Assembly (NCBI GenBank): GCA_905193145.1
Contig: CAJJNP010000013.1
Span: 1 to 32,841, forward strand
Direction of reading: 5' to 3'
Length of the DNA: 32,841 nt
Origin: an uncultured Odoribacter sp.
GTDB taxonomy: Bacteria; Bacteroidota; Bacteroidia; Bacteroidales; Marinifilaceae
The first letter of the stretch is position 1; each line of letters opens with the position of its first letter. The notes under the pieces were generated by a model. The model had not been told where the DNA came from, did not search any database, and was given only the letters and a program-made list of their open reading frames with translations. A program made the position numbers and the translations under genes. Positions 24,198 through 31,894 of this stretch are shown here, in pieces.

Positions 24198-25874
24198 ATG
24201 AAATCGATAAGATTATATATTCTATTATTTGGTCTGTTGACCGGGTGTTTTGAGGACGAAGGAAACTATTCGTATGAGGAGTTAAATCCTCCTTTATGGG
24301 TGGAGGCATTTAATGAAAGTGCTCCCAAGTATATCTATGGTTATGCCGGAGAAGGAGAGGTAATGAAGTTCAGGGGTAGCAAGATGTTTACTTGGGAAGC
24401 GGATTCGGCGATACGTGCGGAAGAGGTGCGTTATGAATGGAAAATTGGAGATGTGGTAATTAGTGAGGAGTTGGATTTTGATATGCCGACGGATGAGATT
24501 GTAAAGAAAATTGGTCTGACCCGTTATAGTAATGACAAGGGAGAATGGGGAACTTTTAATGTGATAGAGAAAAAGACTGGGGTTACTTTTCCTGCTCGTT
24601 TATTAGTTTATTTTTATCCTCCGTTTGCTCCGGATGATTGGTTTATTTTGTCGGAAAATAGTGGGAAGGCTAAGGTGTCTGTAATCAGCCCGCGTTCTGT
24701 TTCAGAAAACGGTAAGGTTACTACCAATTATATTTTGAAAGAGGATGCTTATAAAACCATCAACGGGCATGATGTGCCGGGACAGCCATTGGATTTAGTG
24801 ATGGAAACTTCCCGTGATGTCAGTGCAAGTGGTGCTTGTGTGATACTGACAGACCAAGTTGCCTATGAGGTGAATGTACAGGACATGAAGAAGGTGAGTG
24901 AAGTAAAAGATCAGTTTTTGGATGGAACACCAGCAGATTTTAATATTTTGGCTATGAAGGAGAAAGCTCCCGGTAGTCCGGATTTTGGAGAAGGAGCTGC
25001 ATCATTTATTGTGACAAAAGATGGACGTTTATTTACCCGAATGAGATCGGCTAATTATTTAGTGGGTAAGTATTTGACTGAACCATATTACATCGATGCC
25101 AAGGGATATAAGATTACAAAATTAGGTCACTCTACTTATGCCGGAATCATTCCTTGTTATGATGAAAAAAATCGTCGGATTGTAATGGCTACAACATGGA
25201 GAGAGGATGTGGGAGAGGAAGAATATAATAAAACCTCTGTATATAAAACCAGAGTGATTCCTTTGAAAGATAGCCGTAGTGTGCCGGTAGACGGCTTTCC
25301 GGAGGGTACAGAGGTGCTTCATATCAGCCAAAAAAATCACATTAGCTTCGGATTTACAGGAACGACAGTATTATTTACGGTGTATTATAATGACCCTGCT
25401 TATGGAGGAACTTTAGCGGGAGATTTTGGATTTGAAAATCGTACTGCTTCGTTTAAATATGTCGGAATGGAACGTTTTTATCTTATGCCAGTCAAATTGG
25501 ATGCTTCTTCCGTGATTTTAACTAGTGGTAATGGTCGTGATTCAAGAACACAACCGATTGCAGATGCTGCAAAATACCGTGATTTTTATTCGGTCGGTGA
25601 CGAATTGTATTTTATTCAACGTTCGACTGCTTGGTCGGACCAATCCAAAAGGTTTGTGAAATTTAATGCGACTTTCCCTTCTAAAATTACTTCTCTAGCC
25701 TATGCTTTTTTTGATATGGATCAATTGTGGGTGGGGTGTGAAGATGGAACGATTTTGGCTTATGATATCAAGAATATCAATTCTCCTGTGTTGTTACTTG
25801 AGAAAAATGTCGGTGGTAAAGTTGCTTCAATCAAGCAAATTGGATGGCATACAAGTAGTCATGATTGGTATTGA
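24198..25874 (+). CDS. PKD-like family lipoprotein
   Basis: This 558-residue lipoprotein has a lipobox LTGC (Cys17) and then CFEDEGNYSYEELN, the usual start of the PKD-like family that accompanies DUF4843 proteins. Residues about 50-155 look like a PKD-type beta sandwich (MFTWEADSAIRAEEVRYEWK, and later VIEKKTGVTFPARLLVYF). The long remainder contains repeated beta blocks such as DWFILSENSGKAKVSVIS and ends with QLWVGCEDGTILAYDIKN, resembling beta-propeller blades. It should sit on the cell surface as the last of four outer-membrane components made from this operon (SusC, SusD, DUF4843, PKD). Its ligand is unknown. The ABC ATPase gene starts 45 bp downstream. Confidence 0.8.
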   Translation: MKSIRLYILLFGLLTGCFEDEGNYSYEELNPPLWVEAFNESAPKYIYGYAGEGEVMKFRGSKMFTWEADSAIRAEEVRYEWKIGDVVISEELDFDMPTDEIVKKIGLTRYSNDKGEWGTFNVIEKKTGVTFPARLLVYFYPPFAPDDWFILSENSGKAKVSVISPRSVSENGKVTTNYILKEDAYKTINGHDVPGQPLDLVMETSRDVSASGACVILTDQVAYEVNVQDMKKVSEVKDQFLDGTPADFNILAMKEKAPGSPDFGEGAASFIVTKDGRLFTRMRSANYLVGKYLTEPYYIDAKGYKITKLGHSTYAGIIPCYDEKNRRIVMATTWREDVGEEEYNKTSVYKTRVIPLKDSRSVPVDGFPEGTEVLHISQKNHISFGFTGTTVLFTVYYNDPAYGGTLAGDFGFENRTASFKYVGMERFYLMPVKLDASSVILTSGNGRDSRTQPIADAAKYRDFYSVGDELYFIQRSTAWSDQSKRFVKFNATFPSKITSLAYAFFDMDQLWVGCEDGTILAYDIKNINSPVLLLEKNVGGKVASIKQIGWHTSSHDWY

Positions 25875-25919
25875 TAATTGGGATTGAATGGGTGAAGTAT
25901 TATAAAAAAGAATTTATCA

Positions 25920-26840
25920 ATGGAAGAGACAATAGTAAAAGTAGACCACCTTTCGCATCGTTATAGTGTGCAGTGGGCTATTCGGGACATAAATTTTGAA
26001 GTTCCAAAACATGGAATATATGGATTACTCGGCTCCAACGGAGCCGGGAAGTCCACAACGATGAACATTATGTGTGGTGTGTTACGGCAGTCGGAAGGGG
26101 ATGTTTATATCAAGGGAATCAGTATGAGCAAAAATCCGGTAGAGGCGAAAAGGCATATCGGTTTTTTACCACAGAATCCACCATTGCATATGGATTTGAC
26201 GGTGACAGAATATTTGGAATATTGTGCCGGCTTGCGTTATATCCCGGATCGGGAAATTTCCAAAGCTGTAAAGAAAGTGCTGGAACGTTGCGGTATCAGT
26301 CATTTCAGCAAGCGTCTGCTTCGGAATCTTTCCGGAGGATACCAACAGAGAGTCGGCATAGCCCAGGCAATTATACACAATCCGGATTTCGTTGTGTTGG
26401 ACGAGCCGACCAATGGACTTGATCCGAATCAGATTTTGGATGTCCGCCATTTGATAAAGGAGATTGCAGAAGAGCATACGGTGCTTGTTTCTACTCATAT
26501 CCTTTCAGAGGTACAGGCCGTTTGCGACCATATCCGAATGATTGAGCAAGGACGGTTGGTGTTTGCCGGAACGGTGGAGGAGTTTGATAATTATATTGTG
26601 CCGGATTCTTTGTTTGTTTCCTTAATGGCCATGCCGGCTGTCGAAGATTTGAAGAGAGTGCCGGGTGTGTTGGATGTTGAGGAGTTGGGAGGGCCGAATT
26701 ATCGGATTAAATATAAAGATTTCCAAGAGGTGACAGAACGACTCGTTGAAGCCAGTGCTGCCAGATGTTGGGGATTGACTGAGTTGAGACAGGAAAAGAG
26801 TTCTATGAACGATATTTTTGCTGAGTTGTCAAGGAAATAA
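25920..26840 (+). CDS. ABC transporter ATP-binding protein (GldA/ABC-2 type)
   Basis: This 306-residue ATPase has intact motifs: Walker A GSNGAGKST (residues 38-46), a Q-loop (FLPQNPP, about 82-88), signature LSGGYQQRVG (137-146), Walker B FVVLDEP with Glu162, and the switch His193 (STHILSEVQ). The C-terminal 80 residues are the extra part found in ATPases that pair with ABC-2 permeases, as in GldA. It begins 45 bp after the PKD-like gene; the permease starts 23 bp after its stop. It should form a complex with the protein encoded at 26864. The direction of transport and the substrate are unknown. Confidence 0.93.
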   Translation: MEETIVKVDHLSHRYSVQWAIRDINFEVPKHGIYGLLGSNGAGKSTTMNIMCGVLRQSEGDVYIKGISMSKNPVEAKRHIGFLPQNPPLHMDLTVTEYLEYCAGLRYIPDREISKAVKKVLERCGISHFSKRLLRNLSGGYQQRVGIAQAIIHNPDFVVLDEPTNGLDPNQILDVRHLIKEIAEEHTVLVSTHILSEVQAVCDHIRMIEQGRLVFAGTVEEFDNYIVPDSLFVSLMAMPAVEDLKRVPGVLDVEELGGPNYRIKYKDFQEVTERLVEASAARCWGLTELRQEKSSMNDIFAELSRK

Positions 26841-26863
26841 CGAATTATTCTATACAGATTATC

Positions 26864-29152
26864 ATGAAGATTATTTATAAAATTGCAAAAGCGGAATTGC
26901 AGTCGCTTTTCTTTTCGCCTATTGCCTGGTTGATTTTGATTTTGTACACTTTTCAGACAGGGATAGATTTTGCCGGTCTTATCGATGGTGTGATGAAGAG
27001 TAAAGAAATGGGATATGGAGCCACAAATGCAACATCCAGATTTTTCGGTGGTTGGGATGGTGTGCTGACCATTGTGCAGGGATATCTTTATTTGTACATT
27101 CCCTTGTTGACTATGAATTTGATGAGCCGTGAATTGGGAAGCGGTTCAATTAAGTTGTTGTATTCTTCTCCGGTAACAAATGTGCAGATTATCTTGGGAA
27201 AATATCTTTCGATGGTGATTTATGCCTTTGTATTGGTGGGAATACTGTTACTCTATGTAATTATCGGTGCCTTTATTATCAAAGATTTTGATTATCCTCA
27301 GGTGTTTACCGGTCTATTGGGTATTTATCTTTTGATTTGTGCCTATGCGGCTATAGGCTTGTTGATGTCCAGCTTGACTTCTTATCAGGTTGTGGCAGCA
27401 GTTGGTACGTTGGCTGTGTTGTCGTTATTGACTTATGTGCAAGGGTGGTGGCAGGATGTCGAATTTGTGCGAGACCTGACTTATTGGTTGGCGATGCCGG
27501 GGCGTTCGCAGGAGTTTTTGTCCGGAATGATTTGCAGTGCCAATATCATTTATTTCTTTTTGGTGATAGCGTTGTTTTTGGCAATGGCGATTATTCGTTT
27601 GCAATCCAGAAGACAGAAGAGCAAATGGACGGTTACTTGGGGTAAATATTTAGGTATTTGGGCAATTGCGCTGCTAATTGGTTATGTGACTTCTCGTCCG
27701 GTTTTCAGAAGCTATTATGATGCTACTGCTATGAAACAGAATACATTGACACCTAATAGCCAGAAGATTATCGGACAGATGGATGGTAAGCTCAAGATGA
27801 CAACCTATGTCAATTTGTTGGACAAGTATTTCTGGATTGGTTTGCCGGCTCGTGTAAATGAGGATCTGAAGCTTTTCGAGCAGTATGTGCGTTTTAAGCC
27901 GGATATGGAGATGGAATATGTGTATTATTATGATACTCCAAGTGTGCCGGCTTATCGTGAAGAGGGAAATCTGACAATGGAAGAGCAGGCTCAAAAGATG
28001 ATGAAAATCAATGACCTGAATCCGAAATTGTTTTTGACCCCGGAGCAGATAAAGGCTAAGATTGATTTGTCTGGTGAACATAATCGGGTGGTGCGTGAAT
28101 TGGAATATAATGGTAAGAAGACTTTCTTGCGTATTTTTGATGATAATATGATTTTCCCAACAGAAGCTGAGATTTCAGCGGCATTGAAGCGTTTGGTGAT
28201 GGATCTTCCGAAAGTTGGCTTCTTGCAAGGGCATGGGGAGCGTGCTGTGGACAATGTTGGCGAACGCTCTTATAGTATGTTTACGCATGCAAATAATTTC
28301 CGTCATGCTTTGATTAATCAGGGTTTTGATTTTACCGAAGTAACTCTGGAAAAAGGAATTCCTAATGATATCAATATTTTGGTGGTTGCAGATATGAGGG
28401 AGGCTTTGAACGAGCAAGAACAACAGCATTTTGATGAATATATCGCTCGTGGAGGTAATTTGGTTGTGATTGGTGAACCCAAACGTCAGGAGGTGATGAA
28501 TCCGCTGATTGCTTCTTTGGGAGTGCGTTTTATGCCGGGATGTCTGGTTCATCCGACTCCGGAGTATGATGCGGATTTGATATTGGCTACTCCGACAGAG
28601 GAGGCTAAAAAACTTAATTATTGGTTTAATCAGTTGCATTATTATGGATATGGAATTGCTATGCCCAATGCAGTTGGTTTGGAATATTCTAAGGATAAGG
28701 GATTTGAGGTTGTGCCTTTATTGATGTGTCCGTCAAATGGTAGTTGGAATGAATTGGAAACAGTGGATTTTGTAGATAGCAAAGCAGTGTTGAATACAGA
28801 TGCCGGAGAAGTGGAGCAATCCTATCCGACTGCTTTGGCTTTGACTCGCAAGATGGGGGATAAAGAACAGAAGATTCTGATTATCGGAGATGCGGATTGT
28901 GTAAGTAACGGAGAATTGTTGAAGGCTCGTCCGGGAATCAATGCCTTTAACTATTATTTGATTGCAGGAGGTTTCTATTGGTTATCTGATGAGGAAGTCC
29001 CAATTGATATTCGCCGTCCTCAGGCTCCTGATGATGAAGTGTTCCTCAGCGAAAGCTCTGCTTCTATACTTAGTGCATTGTTTGTGTGGGTATTACCTTG
29101 CTTCCTTCTTTTGTTTGCATTGTTTATCTGGTTGAGACGGAGGGGTAGATAG
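26864..29152 (+). CDS. Fused ABC-2 permease and GldG-like auxiliary protein (GldF-GldG type)
   Basis: This 762-residue protein joins two units. Residues about 1-245 are an ABC-2 permease with six membrane segments (MKIIYKIAKAELQSLFFSPI opening, SRELGSGSIKLLYSSPVTN as the coupling-helix region). Residues about 262-560 form a GldG-like auxiliary part: one membrane segment, then an extracytoplasmic domain with LGIWAIALLIGYVTSRPV and QKIIGQMDGKLKMTTYVNLL, PKVGFLQGHGERAV, LVVIGEPKRQEVM. A last membrane segment is near residue 745 (ALFVWVLPCFLLLFALFIW). In Flavobacterium GldF and GldG are separate proteins that, with GldA, make an ABC complex needed for gliding; here they are one polypeptide in a bacterium with no gliding genes in view. 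Its place between surface lipoproteins and MutS-like genes is notable. Confidence 0.88.
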   Translation: MKIIYKIAKAELQSLFFSPIAWLILILYTFQTGIDFAGLIDGVMKSKEMGYGATNATSRFFGGWDGVLTIVQGYLYLYIPLLTMNLMSRELGSGSIKLLYSSPVTNVQIILGKYLSMVIYAFVLVGILLLYVIIGAFIIKDFDYPQVFTGLLGIYLLICAYAAIGLLMSSLTSYQVVAAVGTLAVLSLLTYVQGWWQDVEFVRDLTYWLAMPGRSQEFLSGMICSANIIYFFLVIALFLAMAIIRLQSRRQKSKWTVTWGKYLGIWAIALLIGYVTSRPVFRSYYDATAMKQNTLTPNSQKIIGQMDGKLKMTTYVNLLDKYFWIGLPARVNEDLKLFEQYVRFKPDMEMEYVYYYDTPSVPAYREEGNLTMEEQAQKMMKINDLNPKLFLTPEQIKAKIDLSGEHNRVVRELEYNGKKTFLRIFDDNMIFPTEAEISAALKRLVMDLPKVGFLQGHGERAVDNVGERSYSMFTHANNFRHALINQGFDFTEVTLEKGIPNDINILVVADMREALNEQEQQHFDEYIARGGNLVVIGEPKRQEVMNPLIASLGVRFMPGCLVHPTPEYDADLILATPTEEAKKLNYWFNQLHYYGYGIAMPNAVGLEYSKDKGFEVVPLLMCPSNGSWNELETVDFVDSKAVLNTDAGEVEQSYPTALALTRKMGDKEQKILIIGDADCVSNGELLKARPGINAFNYYLIAGGFYWLSDEEVPIDIRRPQAPDDEVFLSESSASILSALFVWVLPCFLLLFALFIWLRRRGR

Positions 29153-29172
29153 TAGAATCTAAAATAGACATT

Positions 29173-30498
29173 ATGGCTTTTATTATAGATAGACAAACGA
29201 TAAACGACCTGAATATCTTTGGTAAGGTCCGCGGTAACTCGGTGTATGGGGTGTTTAACAACACCCGTACACGAGGTGGCGCACAATTGTTGGAAGAAAT
29301 GTTCCATTACCCCCTCTCTGATGTGGAAAGAATCAATCATAGAAGTACTGTTATCCGTTATTTTATGGATAAGAATGTACGGTTTGATTTTCAGAATGAA
29401 TGGTTTGACACATTGGAGGGATATTTGGCTAATCGTGACGAGCGTTCCAGATTGATGCCGGAAGACAATACTTTGCAGCGGAGAGTGAAGAGATGTATAG
29501 GAGGGGACATGGAATTTGAACAAGTGTTGAAAGGTGTGTTGGCCGGAATCAATCTGCTTAATACTGTCAGGAGTTTTCTTGCTCATGTTGAAGGAGATAA
29601 CAATCCTTATGCTCAAGAATGTAAAGAGTTGACTCAATTGGTGGCAGCTCCTCAGTTGGCTTGGACTCCGGAGGAAAAAGGTAGAACAAAACTGTCGTAT
29701 GCAAAGACTTCCAAGTATGATAGTCTTTTGCGGTATGAGGGGTATGAGTCAATATTGAAAATCCTTCGTTACCTGTATCAGATCGATGCTTATATCTCAA
29801 TTGCCGAGGTGGCTAGAGAGCGTGGATTTGTATTTGCTGAAGCCTTGCCTTTGGGAGGCAATATTCTTGAAATCGAGGGTATGTTCCATCCTTTGATAGA
29901 AAAGGCTATCCCCAATTCGATACAGGCAGATGCAGAGCATAATGTAGTGTTTTTGACCGGAGCGAATATGGCGGGTAAGTCTACTTTTATGAAGACATTC
30001 GGTATTGTGGTGTATTTGGCTCACATGGGATTTCCATTGCCGGTGAAGAAAATGCGTTTCAGTGTGCAAAATGGTATGTACACAACGATTAATTTGCCCG
30101 ATAATATGATGCTTGGTTACAGCCATTTTTATGCAGAAGTGCAGCGTTTGAAAAAGGTGGCAGAGCAGGTGGGGCGTATCGGTCATCTCGTGATTGTATT
30201 CGATGAGTTGTTCCGAGGTACTAATGTGAAGGATGCACATGAGGCAACACTTGCTGTAATGGAGGCATTTGCAGAGAAGAAGAATTGTATTTTTATGATA
30301 TCTACGCACATTATCGAAGCCGGAGAGGACTTGAAGAAGCGGTGTGACAATATCACTTATGTGTATCTTCCGACGGTGATGAAGGATGGGCGTCCGACTT
30401 ATACGTATTCTTTGAAGCCGGGAATTACCAATGACAGGCATGGTATGATGATCGTACGTAATGAACATATTATTGATATTTTGACGCAGAAATCATGA
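29173..30498 (+). CDS. MutS-like ATPase lacking the mismatch-recognition domain (first of a tandem pair)
   Basis: This 441-residue protein starts at the equivalent of the MutS core domain (NTRTRGGAQLLEEMFHYPLSD then VERINHRSTVIRYF) and runs into the ATPase domain: Walker A TGANMAGKST (residues 262-271), YAEVQRLKKV, Walker B VIVFDELFRGT, and the H-loop STHIIEAGE. Domains I (mismatch binding) and II (connector), about 250 residues in full MutS, are missing, and there is no Smr nuclease domain as in MutS2. It starts 20 bp after the ABC permease stop and overlaps the next MutS-like gene by 4 bp. A DNA-clamp or recombination role is possible; a true mismatch-repair role is unlikely. The functional link to the transport genes is an inference from operon structure. 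Confidence 0.85.
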   Translation: MAFIIDRQTINDLNIFGKVRGNSVYGVFNNTRTRGGAQLLEEMFHYPLSDVERINHRSTVIRYFMDKNVRFDFQNEWFDTLEGYLANRDERSRLMPEDNTLQRRVKRCIGGDMEFEQVLKGVLAGINLLNTVRSFLAHVEGDNNPYAQECKELTQLVAAPQLAWTPEEKGRTKLSYAKTSKYDSLLRYEGYESILKILRYLYQIDAYISIAEVARERGFVFAEALPLGGNILEIEGMFHPLIEKAIPNSIQADAEHNVVFLTGANMAGKSTFMKTFGIVVYLAHMGFPLPVKKMRFSVQNGMYTTINLPDNMMLGYSHFYAEVQRLKKVAEQVGRIGHLVIVFDELFRGTNVKDAHEATLAVMEAFAEKKNCIFMISTHIIEAGEDLKKRCDNITYVYLPTVMKDGRPTYTYSLKPGITNDRHGMMIVRNEHIIDILTQKS

Positions 30499-31838
30499 GT
30501 TTTACAGTAGATAAGCAGACCCTGGATGATTTGAATCTCTTGGGAAAATATAGAAGTAATTCTATTTATAATGTGTTTAGCCGCACTCATACGAGGGGAG
30601 GAGAGATGGTGTTGGAACAAATGTTCCGCAATCCTCTTTCTGATGCGGATACCATTAATAAAAGAAGTGCTGTGTTCGAATATTTCCAGCAGAAAAATTT
30701 GGAGTTTCCTTTTGATAGAAAACTTCTGGATGCTGTGGAATATTATCTGAGTACTCCGGCCCATTCCAAGAAGGCTGTCAGTTATTTGAATAATGGCAAA
30801 CGTAAGTTGATGCAGTGCATAGCTGCAGACCAGGCTTACGAGCTGATAGGTGCCGGAGTTGTTGCCTCTATCCAGTTGTTGGATAAAGTTGAATATTTTT
30901 ATGCCGGACTTGACGAAGGAAACGGTGCTTATAGTGCGACGATTTCTGAGGTGATGACTATGTTGCATAGTAAAGAGTGGGAGGGCTTGAAGAAGTTGAA
31001 GGGCGTGGAGCAATTCCCTTTCCGTCGTTTGGTGTATTATGATTATTGTTTGCGTGCGCAAGGTTATGAGAATTTGAGACGTCTGATGAATATTATATAT
31101 GAATTGGACGTTTATATGACCGGTGCGGCTGTCGCTGCTCAGAGAGGTTTCTCTCGAGCTGTGGCATATCCGTCGTCAACGACTGACAATCGTATTGATT
31201 TGGTGAATGTCTTTCATCCGCAGGTGCGCAATGCTGTTGCCAATAGCATTTGTATCAGTCATAATCAAAATGTGCTTTTTTTGACCGGTGCAAATATGGC
31301 GGGTAAGTCTACTTTTATGAAGTCGTTCGGTGTGGCGGTTTATATGGCGCACATGGGTTTCCCTGTGGCAGCAGAAAAGATGGAATTTACGGTGCAGGAT
31401 GGATTATATACCTCCATTAATGTATCTGATAACTTGAATATGGGTTACAGCCACTTCTATGCTGAGGTATTGCGTGTGAAGTTTGTTGCAAGCGAGGTGG
31501 CTGCCGGTAAAAATATGGTGATAATTCTGGATGAATTATTTAAAGGTACTAATGTAAAAGACGCTTATGATGCCACAGTGGCTGTCATTGAGGCTTTTTC
31601 TATTCACCAGAACTGTTCGTTTATCATATCCACACATATTTTGGAAGCCGGACAGACGTTGCATGAGAAATGTCCGCATTTTAAATTTGCATATTTGCCG
31701 ACCGTCATGGAAGGAAGAATACCGCGCTATACTTATCGTCTGACTGACGGTATTACTGCAGACAGACACGGTATGCAGATTATCAATAACGAGCATATCG
31801 TTGACATCATCAGGAATGGAAGTAGAAAGATAGGATAA
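30495..31838 (+). CDS. MutS-like ATPase lacking the mismatch-recognition domain (second of a tandem pair)
   Basis: This 447-residue paralogue has the same layout as its upstream neighbour: core start NVFSRTHTRGGEMVLEQMF then NPLSD, Walker A TGANMAGKST (residues 264-273), FYAEVLRVKFV, Walker B VIILDELFKGT, STHILEAGQ, then a matching C-terminal block (YLPTVMEGRIPRYTYRLTDG). The two proteins align along their whole length but are clearly diverged outside the ATPase motifs, consistent with an old duplication and possibly a heterodimer like eukaryotic MutS pairs. The ATG overlaps the upstream stop by 4 bp (ATGA). A strong terminator begins at the stop codon, making this the last gene of the operon. 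Confidence 0.85.
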   Translation: MSFTVDKQTLDDLNLLGKYRSNSIYNVFSRTHTRGGEMVLEQMFRNPLSDADTINKRSAVFEYFQQKNLEFPFDRKLLDAVEYYLSTPAHSKKAVSYLNNGKRKLMQCIAADQAYELIGAGVVASIQLLDKVEYFYAGLDEGNGAYSATISEVMTMLHSKEWEGLKKLKGVEQFPFRRLVYYDYCLRAQGYENLRRLMNIIYELDVYMTGAAVAAQRGFSRAVAYPSSTTDNRIDLVNVFHPQVRNAVANSICISHNQNVLFLTGANMAGKSTFMKSFGVAVYMAHMGFPVAAEKMEFTVQDGLYTSINVSDNLNMGYSHFYAEVLRVKFVASEVAAGKNMVIILDELFKGTNVKDAYDATVAVIEAFSIHQNCSFIISTHILEAGQTLHEKCPHFKFAYLPTVMEGRIPRYTYRLTDGITADRHGMQIINNEHIVDIIRNGSRKIG

Positions 31839-31870
31839 AAAAAAGGCTGACTTGAAAGTCAGCCTTTTTT
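31839..31870. terminator. Bidirectional intrinsic terminator between the MutS pair and gdhA
   Basis: GGCTGACT (31845-31852) and AGTCAGCC (31857-31864) form a perfect 8-bp stem with a TGAA loop, flanked by an A run upstream and a T run downstream that extend the pairing by six more bases. It works on both strands and serves two converging transcription units. Confidence 0.92.
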
Positions 31871-31894
31871 AAACTATTTAGTGATAAGTATCTA

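Noticed and set aside
29797..30468. 223-codon open frame on the - strand inside the first MutS-like gene
   Set aside because: A similar shadow appears over the second MutS-like gene, as expected from codon bias, and neither has protein features.
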